Shown here piece after piece: positions 22,913-36,280 of a stretch of DNA of 64,000 bases (position 1 is its first letter; each line of letters begins with the position of its first letter). This stretch comes from Epiperipatus broadwayi. Lineage: Eukaryota; Onychophora; Udeonychophora; Euonychophora; Peripatidae. The translations under genes were made by a program, and so were the position numbers. The notes below the pieces were generated by a model, which was given only the letters and a program-made list of their open reading frames with translations, ran no database searches and was not told the origin of the DNA. Location of the stretch: assembly GCA_028023455.1 (NCBI GenBank), contig JAQFVV010006827.1, positions 124,001 through 188,000 on the forward strand, given 5' to 3'.

Positions 22913-24477
22913 ATATATATATATTAACTTCAATAAATCCCACCAACAAATCTATTACCAGTTAATAGAGAAGATTCATTCAGCCTCAGGAGGATTGCCA
23001 ATTAGTAATAATCAATAGTTTCTTAAAAATATCAAAATCTAAAGTTATCTCTGTATTACATGGATATAATATTTTAATTTCCATTTTAACAAACTAAAAA
23101 TACATAAAAGTATAATTCAACACACATACTTATATATACAAAGCCTTGACTACAGTATTTTTTCACAGAAGTCATATAATCATCAAGATTGAGTTACCAC
23201 CTGTGTTTTATATTTCAGAAAATCATTTGTAGGCTATCATTTTTATATAAAATAACCAAGTAACAAAAAATGTATATGACAAATTTGCATGTCATTCAAA
23301 TTGATATCAAAAATACATAAGATTATGCATCATCATTTCTTATAAAGCAATAGTTTATAGCTTCCAAAAACTTTCTTAGAACTTAATGATTTTCAGATTT
23401 CAAAAGAAATTTTGAATTTGCTTATGGATTAAATTTCATTATGAAGAAATTAATCACAGTTTATATTACTTCTTTTGCCAAAAATTATAACTCTGGTTTG
23501 CATTTATAAATTTCTTCTTCAACTAAATATTATTAATGTTCTAATTGTTATTTTAATGAACAATAAAAATTTCATCACTAAAATAGAATAGACTACATTT
23601 AATTACACATGTTTTTTCCATAAATAAAATATTAAAAAAATTAATATAAACTTGTTGCTTTTTGTTGCATAACATACTTTTCAAAATCTGTGCTACATTA
23701 TGTTCTATTTTAAAAACAGAATTCAGTATTGGAAATGAATTAAGATTATAATTAATGTTCTTAATGTTTTCTTTATGTAAGAACCATTTTTGTAATTTCA
23801 TATAGTTTATATCATTATTGTTGTTAATGGCTTATTTGTCAAATAAATGAAGTTCAAATTAACAACTTTCCCAAAATATTGAAAGTATGAAGATTCTTTA
23901 TGAGGAGAGAAATCATAATAAAAGAAAAATTAAGGAGACAATTTTAATAAATAGAAATAAAATGAATTTAATTAATGGACAAGCTGCTAACCTTAAAATT
24001 CAGGATCATGAAATTTGATTTGATGATGTCTGCTTCCGTATTGTTATTTGAATTTAATGGCAGTTAGGCAGGTTAAGGAATTAACCAGAAGTAGTTTTGT
24101 GGGTTAAAAGACTGTATATAATAATTTATTATTGTTATACTTATTACCAGAGTTTCAACAAATTACCCCAATGCGGATCTAATTAAGAGGTTGAGACCTT
24201 GAATCAGATCACACCTCAGTTTCTCCATCAAAACTTCATGACTTACTACCTTATGAATGACATATATGAGGCTACACTCAGAGTTTCTTAATTTATGTGC
24301 TGGCAGTAGCAAAGGGTGGAGCAAGAGTCTCATGGAATAAATGACTAAATTTCTACATAAGTAACTCAACATGCACATCTATGGCTAGCTAGATAATGCA
24401 TACATTAATAATTAATGCTAGTATTAAGAAATTTCATTAAGATTTGGAATGGACTTTGAATGATACACAACACATTG
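22913..24477. other. AT-rich non-coding sequence
   Basis: Two open frames of 70-80 codons on the minus strand (23553-23801, 24163-24378) match no family I know and have no splice context. The second covers slightly GC-richer sequence and could be repeat-derived. No RNA gene was seen. Confidence 0.45.
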
Positions 24478-25597
24478 ATTAAATAATAATAAAAGAGTAC
24501 TTCCACTTACAACACAAGATATAGTATTTAGGAAAGAATAAAATGAATCCACTTATTCAATCCAACCCAAATGCTTATATATGTTCAAATCTTAAGTACT
24601 GTAAGTGAAAGTGTGAGGATAGACTACTCACTTTAAACCACTGTTTACAATATATGAGTGAATGACACCAATGAAATTGTGTAGAATTTACTAGATGTCA
24701 CTCACAAATGAAACTCTTAAACATATGTAAATAAACATTTATTTTTAGTGCTGTTTCTAATTGTAATAAATTTAATCAGCCATTTAAGCTATTGTGCGCT
24801 TTTTCACGAGTGTTAAATAATAATAAATGAGTACTTCCGCTTACAACACAAGATATAGTATTTAGGAAAGAATAATATGAATCCACTTCTTCAATCCAAC
24901 CCAAATGCTTATATAAGGGCAAATCTTAAGTACTGTAAGTGAAAGTGTGAGGATAGACTACTCACTTTAAACCCCTGTTTACGATATATGAATGAATGAC
25001 ACCAATGAAATTATCTAGAATTTACTACACGTCACTCACAAATGAAACTCTTAAACATATGTAAATAAACATTTATTTTTAGCACTGTTTCTAATTGAAT
25101 AAGTGGATTCATTTTATTCTTTCCTAAATACTATATCTTGTGTTGTAAGTGGAAGTACTCATTTATTATTATTTAACACTCGTGAAAAAGTGCACAATAG
25201 CTTAAATGGCTGATTAAATTTATTACAATTAGAAACAGCGCTAAAAATAAATGTTTATTTACATATGTTTAAGAGTTTCATTTGTGAGTGACGTCTAGTA
25301 AATTCTAGATAATTTCATTGGCATCATTCATTCTTATATCGTAAACAGTGGGTTAAAGTGAGTAGTCTATCCTCACACTTTCACTTACAGTACTTAAGAT
25401 TTGCCCATATATAAGCATTTGGGTTGGATTGAATAAGTAGATTCATTTTATTCTTTCCTAAATACTATATCTTGTGTTGTAAGCGGAAGTACTCATTTAT
25501 TATTATTTAACACTCGTGAAAAAGTGCACAATAGCTTAAATGACTGATTCAATTTATTACAATTAGAAACAGCGCTAAAAATAAATGTTTATTTAAC
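24478..25597. repeat. Head-to-head array of a roughly 335-base unit, family D
   Basis: Unit 1 (24478-24815) and a partial unit 2 (24816-25096) are direct copies. Units 3 (25097-25431) and 4 (25431-25597, partial) are inverted copies. Landmarks are GAGTACTTCC.CTTACAACAC, TTAAGTACTGTAAGTGAAAG, ATGTAAATAAACATTTATTT and CTATTGTGC.CTTTTTCACG. The two halves form a palindrome of about 1.1 kb centred near 25096. No open frame and no hammerhead core was found. Confidence 0.85.
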
Positions 25598-26005
25598 ACA
25601 TTGTTTATAATTTAATATATTTTAATTATTAAATATAGATTAAATAAACATAAGTGCATTGAATGATACACACAGCTGTAACAATGATGAGCAAGCTTGA
25701 GAACAGAATCTCATCTGATGCACTGTAATTTAAAAGAGTTTATTACAAATTTAATAATCTATGGTCTATTGATGCCTTACTTTTACTATGCTTTCCCTAT
25801 TAGGTTTGTGGTGGTTAAGTCAGTGCAAGAATAATGATTTATTACCATAACATTTAATAAAAGATCATTTAATAATACATGAGTTGCAATAGGCTCTCTA
25901 TGTAGATTATATATAAAATCAGACCACATTCAGATCAATGCTGAAATCTTATTACATATGAAGGGATGAATTTGAACTTTTTAGTATGACTTCATATAAT
26001 ATGGC

Positions 26006-26067
<62 letters not shown>
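26006..26067. repeat. (TA)n microsatellite
   Basis: An uninterrupted TA tract. Confidence 0.9.
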
Positions 26068-26068
<1 letters not shown>

Positions 26069-27104
26069 CTAGAGATGTGTGCATCTCGAATGTGTAGTTA
26101 CTCAGGTGATTTAGTTCCAAGGACTAAGTTCCCATGGACTGTACAACTTGCTGTGAATAAATTGAACATATAGTTTAGTGATCAGAGCAGCTTATAGAAC
26201 AATCTGGACCCTCATGTTACAGTTCTAAAGAAGAGCAGTCTGAACTAAGTATATGAGATGGTCATTAAAACTAGAAGCCCATTCATATAAGAAACACACA
26301 GCAAGCTGTAAATGCATGTATGTGCTTCCCCTAAAGACACATTCAACATGCTAAATATAATATCAACTAATGATTTAGGGTATGCAAAATTCAATAGTTT
26401 CTTTCCACAAAACTACTATATGCCAGTTTATAATCAGCATTCCTAAATCATGCACAAGGAATACTTAAAGTAATCTAATTCATTGACAAATCTGCACAGT
26501 TTATACTGTAACTCAAAAGAGGGCTAAAGCATATCTGGGACTTAAGCAATATGCATAATATGTTTTATGACTCATTATTGCATTTATTAACTAATTACTT
26601 TGTTAATGTGCAAACATAATTCTACCAGCAATAATAATAATAAGCTAAACATAATAGCTTAATGACTATATTTAGTTTTCAGAGTGGACATTTATATATG
26701 TGTGTGTGCTAAAGAGTGACTATACTGAATTAGGAGAGAGCTTCTAATCATCTCCTCAAATTTTATTCATAGATTCAATCTCCATTCTAAATTGGGCATA
26801 GCATAAATTATAAAATAACATATATAAAACAAATAAGAAAGGCATGACCACATTAGCAAGCAATAGAATAATAACTCAACAAGTTATTATTTAACAAGCA
26901 TTTTAGAGTTTTAGAATTTAATTTAAGAAATAGGCAAGTTTGCAGGTATTATATATCAAAATTTTAAATTATTTTTTAACAGATTTAAATCAGTTTTAAT
27001 TATTAGAACATTATTAAAATTTAAAAATTTGTGCACCTTACAGATTAGTAGCTAGCTAGCTTAACTTTTAGATAATTTCTAAGAATTATTTTTAGAGAGC
27101 TCTG
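26068..27104. other. AT-rich non-coding sequence
   Basis: No gene was recognised. Confidence 0.5.
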
Positions 27105-27310
27105 CAGGAAAAAAATGTTACTGCATCTTCTTTGTGGTGGCTTCTCTGTGGCTGTAGCACCATCATTCTCAGCTGGGCTGATCCCTTCCTGATGTCTTCT
27201 TAGCAGTCTACTGGTCTCCCCATTCTTCCATCTACACAGACCGATCTCTTGAAAGGAGAGCTGGCAAATAGTATGGCCTTAGACACCAAGCTCCATTTTT
27301 CAGTCAGTCA
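27105..27310. other. GC-richer island of unknown origin
   Basis: About 200 bases (TTTGTGGTGGCTTCTCTGTG, GGTCTCCCCATTCTTCCATC) stand out from the AT-rich surroundings. Every frame on both strands has stops within about 35-40 codons. It may be a decayed retrotransposon end or an untranslated exon; it is not recognised. Confidence 0.4.
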
Positions 27311-28514
27311 TAGTGACTGGCAGCAATTAATATATCAAATTCTAAAAAAGTGAATCCCTCTACTTAAAATTTAAGGTTATTTATATAAGAAAAATCAGTG
27401 ACTTGAGTGCCCTGTTTACAACATTTTACAAAAGTTTCATCAATAATTTAAAATCCATAAAAAATTAAACCTTTGGTCATTTCTTTGCTAAAACAATGGC
27501 AGTTAAACAGGTCACTCTTTGTTCTTAGTTTTTATTTTTAAAATACATTTAAAATTTTAATCCCAAGTTTTATTAATTGCTTACAGATGATTTTCCTAGA
27601 ATTTACAATTTTTTTTTATAAAAAACAAATAACTTTTTTTTAAAAGAATTTAAATTTGTAAACATTTTAATATATATGTGTGTGAGACTATCACAGGAAT
27701 TGAAATTTATATACCAATGCATTTAAATAAAAGGTTTTTAACTGAGCGAGGTTATAGCCTCAGTAAATATTACTTACGTAATCAATGTGCGTTTAATAAA
27801 TTTATAATTAATTTAAAATAATTTTCTTGCATATATATGTAGGTGGTTACACACAAATAATAATGTTCACACAACTTAATTTAATTATACTATTTTATTA
27901 ATTTTAAATTTATAACTGCATATACATTATATGCATACAGACATTAATTTATTAGATGTGCACACATATCCACACATACATGTAAATATCCACTATTACC
28001 TATCAAAATAAATTATTCTGAGATTATATATGTGGACTGAGAGGGTTTGAACTGGGAGAAAAGATATTACTATGGAACAAAGTAGGTGAAACATGATGAT
28101 GGCTAAATAATACTGTTTCAATATATAATATCAAATGATATAAATATAATAAATAAAATAGACTAGAATAAATCTACAAAATTAAAAATGCCTATATAAA
28201 ATTAATAATTTCTTTACTATGGCCAGCTTACAGCTTCTTCCACCATCTTAAGTAACAATACAATGTTAATATATAAATCTTGTTAAAATCACACAATAAT
28301 AACGTTCCCATGTGAATGGCCAACTTGCCATAAATTATGAATACTAACACAATTACACTGTTTATTCAACACTATCTCTATACCATTTATAAAATATGAT
28401 TCTTATACATTTTTTTAAAAATCATTTTCCATATGCAAAACAAAAACATGATTAAAGCAGGACTCTCTACTACAAATAACTGCATATTCTGCAAAAACAG
28501 ACTTGCATATATAT
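27311..28514. other. AT-rich non-coding sequence
   Basis: No gene or repeat was recognised. Confidence 0.5.
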
Positions 28515-28790
28515 TTCAATGATATAGGTGGCTGAGGAGATGGAGGGTGGAGAAAATTGAGACTTGTCCATTGGAGTTTGAAGGTTCGCTGCTTTAATAT
28601 AAACTGAGCACTGATTGTATGTGTGTATGAGATATAGTGATCTTGACCAACTGATGAGTGCTGGTTCAACATGAAATGCATATTTTGAAGATCATTTGTA
28701 TTTTTTACAGTATATTTTCATGATTAGTAACATAAGAAGGAGTGGATGCTTGTGGTGAGCTTGAAAGTCTGAGTTCAAGTCCCTTCTAAT
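28515..28790 (+). mobile_element. Family A, right arm only, copy A4
   Basis: A single arm from the central GATATAGGTGGCTGAGGAG block to the terminus GAGTTCAAGTCCC. There is no inverted partner, so it is a half element or a truncated one. The minus-strand frame over it is a shadow. Confidence 0.75.
28638..28694 (+). ncRNA. Hammerhead motif in A4
   Basis: UGAUC, spacer, GACCAA, core CUGAUGA (28651-28657), GAAA (28673-28676), UGCAUA, UUUUGAA, GAUCA. The outer stem I is GAUC/GAUC in place of AAUC/GAUU found in other A copies. Stem II is weakened by a C-A mismatch. Confidence 0.45.
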
Positions 28791-30566
28791 TACATTAAAT
28801 TTAGTATAAAAATATACATGGATTTGAATATTATATATATATATGAAGGCAATTCTAAAATTCGTTTATTATTCAGTATAGTTCAATATTAGATACTGCA
28901 AACATTTATTCAAATTTTGTCTTCTGAAAAAAGGTGTTGATTACGGTATGCAAAATTTTAATTTTATTTTTTTATTAAATTTTATTCAGTCTCCAAAATG
29001 TTTTTTTCCACATTGGAAAGAATTATATTGAAAAAAAAATAATACAAATGTTTTATTGTTGTCAAATGGAAAGATATTGGTTTTTCAAATGTAAATCTTA
29101 CTTTGCAAAAAAAAATCATTTTATTTTTTTTTTTTTTAAAAAAAAAAAACTAATTACAATAGTACATATATCAGTTAATCAATAAGACTTTCTTTATCTG
29201 CTTTTGTTATCTTGTTTAAGCTCTCATAAGAATAGATTAAAATTTAACTCAGATCTTGCTAGATATATAAAAAAGACATTCTATTAATATACTAAATCTT
29301 ATAACATATACATCTAAACATTAACCATATACAAATACTAAGAAAATAGTTACAAATTTAAGTTTGGTCTAATCACAGTTAGGATGCCATACCATTAATT
29401 TAATTAATCTGATTAACAAAATGTTTTGACTTACCATTCTTTTCCTATAATTTTAGTTTCCATGAGGTTGTTGATTCCTGATGCAATCAGTTATATTTTT
29501 AACTTTCAATTGGCTGATTAGAAAATCTAGAATTAATATGTACAATTATGATAACAGTTTTATTTTGCTTCTTACTAACAAAAGTGTATTAGTGAGACTG
29601 ATGATTATTAAAGAAGTAATTTTAAATGTTAAGCAACAATAGATCCTACTTCGATGATTTATGGAGAGTCATTAATATGACACTAAAATTGAATGCTAAA
29701 ATTATACAGCTAAACATTTGTATACAGAAAAAGATATCTCAATAAAATGGCAAAGGCCACTGCATGTTTGTACATTGCACCAATGAATGCATGAAGAATC
29801 AGAGCTAATGAAATATAATGTCAAATGATTCATCGTTGCAAGCAATGTCCAATGTAATTTTAAGCAGATGTAATTTATGTTTATTATTTTCACAATATAT
29901 ATTAAACTATTATGCACATAATTTTAATATAAAAACAACTACTTGCGCCACTTTATTTGTGCATTAAGAATGATTTTCAAGATTTTTACATGACATTAAA
30001 CCAACATTGTAATGCAGATACTGGAAATCTTTCTGAATCAACACCAAAACATTCTAAAAAGATTCAAACTTTATAAATGTAATACAGAACATACTAATAG
30101 CTCAATCAAGCTCTTAATTGATATGTGCAGTAAGAGAAAATCTTTATCCAGAACTTTCTATCTCCAGACCAATAGGTTTCAAGCTTATGGCTTATTTCAG
30201 TGAAGATTAGAATAAGAATATACATACAATAATAACAATCTTTCACAATTTGTGCCTATTGATTAAAATGAAATTGGATCTAATAAATATACTTCATTAA
30301 TTAATGTTTTTATTTATTCCTAATATAGTCACCTTTTCTGATCTGTATTTTTTATTTTTAGATTTTCTATATTTAGTGCAGTCACAACAAGATAAAATAA
30401 ATGCTCTTCTGCTATATTTTCCAATAATAACGTTATACAGTTTATATTTTAGGCCTCCACCATGTACTTTTCACTGCACTGATATACAATTAAAAAAGAT
30501 GCTGTCTAATATTTGTCTTATTTTTGATAATATTTAAACTTAGTCATTACTATATGCTTCTTTAAT
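28791..30566. other. AT-rich non-coding sequence
   Basis: Long homopolymer T/A runs lie near 29127-29150. The three short open frames lack any family signature. Confidence 0.5.
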
Positions 30567-30925
30567 AACTGAAACACAGGCTTATTTATACCTGTGTCTA
30601 TATATATATATGTAATATTAGGGTATGAGCACAGACTTTCACATGACCCACCACTCTCCACTCCATCTAATAACACTGATACACTTAAACACATAAATGT
30701 TGAAAAGATAAATAATCACCAATATACGTATTTCATGCTAAACCAGCAACCATCAGTTGGTCCAGATTATCATATCTACACATATATACTATAAGTGCTC
30801 AGATATATATTAAGATAGACAATCCTCATACTTTAATGGACAGGCTTCAATCTACTCCACACTCCAACTCTTCAACCGTCCATCCAATTGAAAATCTGAT
30901 GATGAAACGCTCAACGGCCACCCTG
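30567..30925 (-). mobile_element. Family A, left arm, copy A5
   Basis: A left arm from GGGTATGAGCACAGACTTTC to AAATCTGATGATGAAACGCTC. The 45 bases before it (ACTGAAACACAGGCTTATTT and following) are shared with copy A7. The ribozyme region is present on the minus strand, but the core is CUGAUGG, predicted inactive. Confidence 0.75.
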
Positions 30926-32064
30926 AGCTTCTTTGTAATCAAAAAATAGTTCTACTTTGTTTTACCTGAAACAAATAATAAGAATTATATACAAGTGTTT
31001 AGAAATATCTACATAAACATCAACATTTAATATGCAAAATACTCTTCATAATTTTACTAAAAATGCAATGATTCATGCAAAAAATTATGCTAAAAATTTA
31101 GCATTATATTAGCATTATCTTCAAAATAGTTATCCTAGACGACATCCATTACTTGTCAAATTCCATAAACTGATATTAATTCAGAAACAACATTTTTCCA
31201 TCACCATGAGATGACATGAATAATCAAGAGAAGTTGTGGTTTCTTTAGATCTGATTATTGATGAAATTATTTTGAAATGTCAGGGCCTAAAACTTAACAG
31301 CAAACTAATTGTATCAGTCAGATATTCAAAAAGTTTATTTTTGAAACAAAAATGAGAATCCCCCCCCCCAAAAAAAAAAATCTTACCACCTATCAATAAA
31401 CTAGATATAAAATTTAATATTAAAAGAAAGATGAACTGTAAAACAATTATTTTAGTCAATAAAAAATAGATAGAATGTATTAGTTTTATTTATAAATAAT
31501 TTAATATTCTATGCAAAAAAAGTATTATTTAAATCAACATCCTAAATTAGATAAAAGTAGGTGTACTGCAGAAGAAATGGATCATATTAGTAAATTAAAT
31601 ATCATGTGACCAAAAATATAATTTATGTGCAATGGAATGGAAATATGAAAGAAACTATTTGTTATTCTTAGTGACTAAAAGGTCTTTATTAATAGATAGG
31701 TACAATTTAATGATTCTCCTCATATGTGAGGTTATTTACAAGTTGGTATTGACATACTTTGTCAGGTATGTTGTTGTTCTATGTCTCTCAAAACATATTT
31801 ATTCCAATTTAATAGGTAAATATTTATCAGAAAGATTGTGCTTATGAATTAGAATCTCCTATTAATTTTATTCATTTCTGATAGAAAATTACTTAAGCTA
31901 TTTTACTAATGTTTTATTTCACAATAGATATTGATTCACAAATCAGTATGGTATAAACTGTTAGTTGTGGATTCTAACTATTTCATTTGAAAGTACAAAG
32001 CAGACAGTGTTTACATGGTTGAATTATCTTTTATATTATTTTAATACTGATTCAGAAATCAATA
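30926..32064. other. AT-rich non-coding sequence
   Basis: A C9 run followed by an A run lies at about 31362-31380. No gene was recognised. Confidence 0.5.
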
Positions 32065-32315
32065 TACTTAATGAATTAAAAAGGAAAACCAGTTTATGAA
32101 ATTTTTTCTGAATACTGTATACTTAAAAAATATAGACATTTTCTAAAAGGACCTATAATATTTCTGAGAACTTTTTTAAACGTATATTTAGTTAATTGCA
32201 AAGGAAATCCAGTTTGGATATTTTTTTCTGCATACATGATATTAGAAAAAAAAAACAACACTGATATTTTCTAGAAGTATCTATAACAGAGCTGAAAGTT
32301 TTTTTAACCTAACAA
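32065..32315. repeat. Two diverged tandem copies of a roughly 125-base unit
   Basis: GGAAA.CCAGTTT, TTTTTTTCTG.ATAC, ATATTTTCTA.AAG and ACCTATAA or TCTATAAC recur in the same order in both halves, with the second copy starting near 32190. Confidence 0.65.
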
Positions 32316-33420
32316 ATATTACAATGAGATTAATAATTTAAATAATAAAATATACTTATTTTTTACAATAATTTTTTAACTATACATTTTTTCTTACTTT
32401 ATTTCAACCAAGAAATCAAATAAAAAAAGAAATGCTATCATTATAGACTTCCTGTTATAAGCCATAAAAAATAATTTTAATTCTACAAAAAATAAAATGA
32501 CCCAAGCAATTTTTTTCTTTAATTATTGAATAATTTTATTTACTAAATACTTTTAATGACTTAAACTAGTATATTCTAAGATTTGAAACTTTTTGTGTAA
32601 AAATTAGGAGGTATATTATTATTTCAAAAATTCAAAACCTCAAAATTGCTACAGCTGTAACAAAACTATTGATCATTCAAATGAACATTAGGTGAAAATT
32701 TACCCATTATTTTTTTTTTTTAATAAATGAAACTTGTACAGTTTAATTAACATTTGTAAGATAGGTAAGTGCAAAAATTTATAATTATGAATCACTCACT
32801 ATTGTTTTTAAAAATCCCTCAATTTTCTCAAACATTAGCGTTCCTGTTAAATATTTTACCCATTTTTTTCTATAAAAATCTTTCTGAAAATTTGACTTTG
32901 ATTTTAATCAGATTTTAATTTGAACATAGTCAAAAAGATACAAATTTGTCCAACTAATTTATACATGGGTTTATGAATGTTTATGTTTAAAATAAAATTA
33001 TATTACACATTTTTGTTATTCTGTATTAAATAGAAGGCATTATATGATAATTCTATATAGATTAAAAGAAGATAAATCTAGATCAAATGAATTTTGAAAT
33101 TCTTTCCAGTTATAAATAAGCTTTAGGACCTTTTTTCATCCAACTAGCTATATAATAAGTGGTGAATAAGTGTATATCCAATTGATCTTAGATAGAGAAT
33201 GAAGCTCTTAGATTAATCAAGATTGGTCTGATAACTATTGATGTGTTGGACATAAATATAAAAAATCACAAATGCAATATGACACAGATCTCACTACTGA
33301 TGTTAGAGATATCATACTTCTATGACTACAAAGTTCATGGTTATTATTGATTTATATAAAAATATTATAATAATACAGGACTATATATTTATATGACTGG
33401 TAACCCAAATATGCAGATGA
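32316..33420. other. AT-rich non-coding sequence
   Basis: No gene or repeat was recognised. Confidence 0.5.
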
Positions 33421-33429
33421 TCAGGTAAT

Positions 33430-34065
33430 AATTACTGATAGCCCTAACATATTGGTGATGATGATAGAAAAAATAAATTAAATCTTTATTTAATTTGGGA
33501 TGCATATAAATATAGAGGGGTAAAAGAATAGTGCTATCATAAAACCATAATATTGTTTTGCATATTTTGGTTAGATAGTCAGGAGAATGTAGCTCTGCAA
33601 ATATGAATATGCGGAAAAATTGGAATGCTTATATGGACATTTTGTGAAAAGTGATTTCTACTGATGTCAAAATGCCAAAATATAAAATTGAGAATCATGT
33701 GTTTAGTTTTAGCCTTATATGGTACTGAAACACGGACTCTTTTAACCACTAAAGTTGAAAGAGTGGAGAAAGATGGGAAGATTATTTGGATATAAAAAAA
33801 ATTGAATTTATGTGAGAAAGCCTAGATCATTAATCCACCCAGTTAAAACAAGAACATTATGGTAGTTGGAATAGATAAAATGGCATAATGAAAAACATGA
33901 CAGAAATTAAAAATATTAGCAAATGTTTGAAAGAAAGGCAATATACTAATGTTGTAAATGAAAGAAAATTTTCATAATTATGCTGGACAAAAAGTAACAG
34001 CGTAAGCAAAATATGCGTGGATTCTTTGGAACAGTAGACTAATAATTACAGTATGGAATGACTGA
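33430..34065 (+). pseudogene. LINE ORF2 C-terminal relic
   Basis: A 28-codon open stretch starting at about 33709 reads LALYGTETRTL followed by KVERVEKDGKIIWI. It matches the post-RT LINE signature in which LLYG-x-E-T-W-T-L precedes a lysine-rich segment. The flanking sequence carries stops in all frames and only weak similarity, so it is an old fragment. The clade is not resolved. Confidence 0.5.
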
Positions 34066-34470
34066 TTGATGATATACATCACATGCTTTAAAAGATGTTC
34101 ATTTACTTTTGTAATAAGAAATATAAATAATGACAAAAAGAGTCATTAAAGATATGTAAGATATCCCACACATCTTTGTAGTTCACATATTTTATTTTCA
34201 CTTAGATCATATTTACTCTAATGCAGAATAAGTAAAACTATACAATGTGTCTCCAAAGTAGATAGATAATGGCATTATAGTAAAATTATTTTAAGCAAAT
34301 GCCATTGCTATAGATATCATTGTATAATGGAGCCTCAACCAAGACAATTTTTCTTAAGGCATCGGGGAATATCTTAAAATAATAATTCAAACCTTCTAAT
34401 GAAATAAATCCCATAATTTAAAAAAATGTAAGATAAAGTGCATTCAGTTTTACATAAATAACACATAATA

Positions 34471-34860
34471 TATAGGGTATATGAGCACAGACTTTCACAC
34501 ACCCCACCACTCTCCACACTATCTCATAACATTGATACACTTGAACACATATATGTTGAAAATATAAATAATCACCAATATATGTATTTCATGCTAAACC
34601 AGCAATCATCAGTTGGTCCAGATTATCATCTCTACACATATATGCTATAAGTGCTCAGATATATATTAAGATAGCCAATCCTCATACTTTAATCAACAGG
34701 CTTCAATTTACTCCACACTCCAACTCTTCAACCATCCATACCATTGAAAATCTGCTGATGAAATGCTCAAAGGCCACCTGAGACCAAAATTCTTGTCATA
34801 CCCATGTTGACTTAAGATAAATCTGACCCCTCATGTAAACTTCATAATCCATTGAATACA
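34471..34860 (-). mobile_element. Family A, left arm plus centre, copy A6
   Basis: Starts at TATAGGGTATATGAGCACAG and runs through the arm into the central CCATGTTGACTTAAGATAAA block seen in A1 and A11. There is no right arm. Confidence 0.8.
34568..34626 (-). ncRNA. Hammerhead motif in A6
   Basis: The minus-strand core CUGAUGA and GAAA are both intact, with stem I AUAAUC/GAUUAU plus ACCAA/UUGGU. The first stem II pair is lost (U in place of G next to the core), and stem III is AUACAUAU. Confidence 0.45.
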
Positions 34861-34894
34861 TATACAAGGGATGGACAGACATTTCTACTATGTA

Positions 34895-35092
34895 AGAACT
34901 GAAACACACAAGCTTATTATATACCTGTGTCTATATATGTAATATATAGAGTATATTAGTGCAGACTTTCACACACTGCACCACTCTCCACACTATCTCA
35001 TAGGACTGATATACTCGAACACATATATGTTGAAAAGATAAATAATCATCAATATATGTATTTAAGGCTAAACCAGAAATCATCTGGACAGC
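34895..35092 (-). mobile_element. Family A, left arm fragment, copy A7
   Basis: It has the same leading segment as A5 (ACTGAAACACA, CTGTGTCTATATATGTAAT), then the arm up to a truncated hammerhead region. It lies in the same orientation about 35 bases after A6. Confidence 0.7.
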
Positions 35093-36280
35093 ATGAAGGT
35101 GTCACAAAAAGTTTCTCTTCAAACTGACTCTAAAAGAAAAAAACCCGAATTTTAATTTTTGTAAAAAAAAAATGTGAGAAAGTTTAGATTGATGACTTCA
35201 GGAATTGGCTGTTAACTATTAGATATAATTCATCTGAGCTTCTCAATGAAAGAAGAAAGAAAAAATAATTATTATTACAAAATATGAATATTTTGGACTT
35301 TTTACAATTAAACACCTGTTTTCTAATTAGTTGTCAGCAAGACTGTAAGTATAAACATTTTTTTAATATTTGCTTTGGAACATTTAAAAAAAAGAGACTT
35401 TAACTTTATATATATATATAATTTATTCATATATGTCAACTATATATAACTATGGTAACTATCATTAATGTTATTTAAAATTTATATTACTAAATATGGA
35501 TTTTACATTGTAAATTCAATGTGATAGCTTTCATTGGGTGTATAGAATTATAACTTTAATTTAAAAAATCAATTGAGTTGAGGTATAAACTTTAATAGCT
35601 AATTAACATTAGAGATAAGAAGGTTATTATTAAAATTGCTATGATAATGATCTGTTAATTTTTTTTTTGTTGCTTGAGAAAAAATAAAGGAAAAATAAAT
35701 TTCATCTGATAAACATATCATATTTAAAATAGGATAATTTAAAATTTTGAGAATTTTTATTGCTTAAAGTGAAATAAATAGTCACTTTAAAGATTCTTCA
35801 ATGTTAAATTATTTATATATATGCATATAGGTGTGTGTACTAATATAAATTATATAGTTATCCATGCTTTTAACAACTGATTTAAGTAATCAATACTAGT
35901 ATTTGATAGAGTGTAATACGAAAATTATTAGTAGTATTGATAAATATAAGGAAATTATATAACCTGGATTTAATTAAACTATTTAACCACATAACTTTAG
36001 TTCTATTATTGTAAATTTGTCAGCTTATTGTAGATTGAGGTAATGACCAGACACCAAATTGTTAGTTGCATGTGTAAGGAATAGATGTTCTTCTAAAGAG
36101 CTCACAGCTCTGAGTTAGACCCTTGGATATCTAGGTTTGTATGTGTATAAGAAGTAGGAGCTTAGTTAATTGAATAAAGTTTTTATGATATAGTATTCTT
36201 AAATAATGCCTCATTTAGATTAACATTTAATTGAGAAATGAAGAATTCCAGTTTGCTCCAACAAACTGGTAGTGCTGAAC
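35093..36280. other. AT-rich non-coding sequence
   Basis: No gene was recognised up to the assembly gap. Confidence 0.5.

Noticed and set aside
24163-24378. 71-codon minus-strand frame
   Set aside because: Non-repetitive and slightly GC-richer, but no recognisable domain, splice site or partner exon; left as non-coding.
24478-25597. CRISPR array or hammerhead family at the 24.5-kb repeats
   Set aside because: The units are long and partly inverted with no spacers. CUGANGA with GAAA in the right order was not found on either strand.
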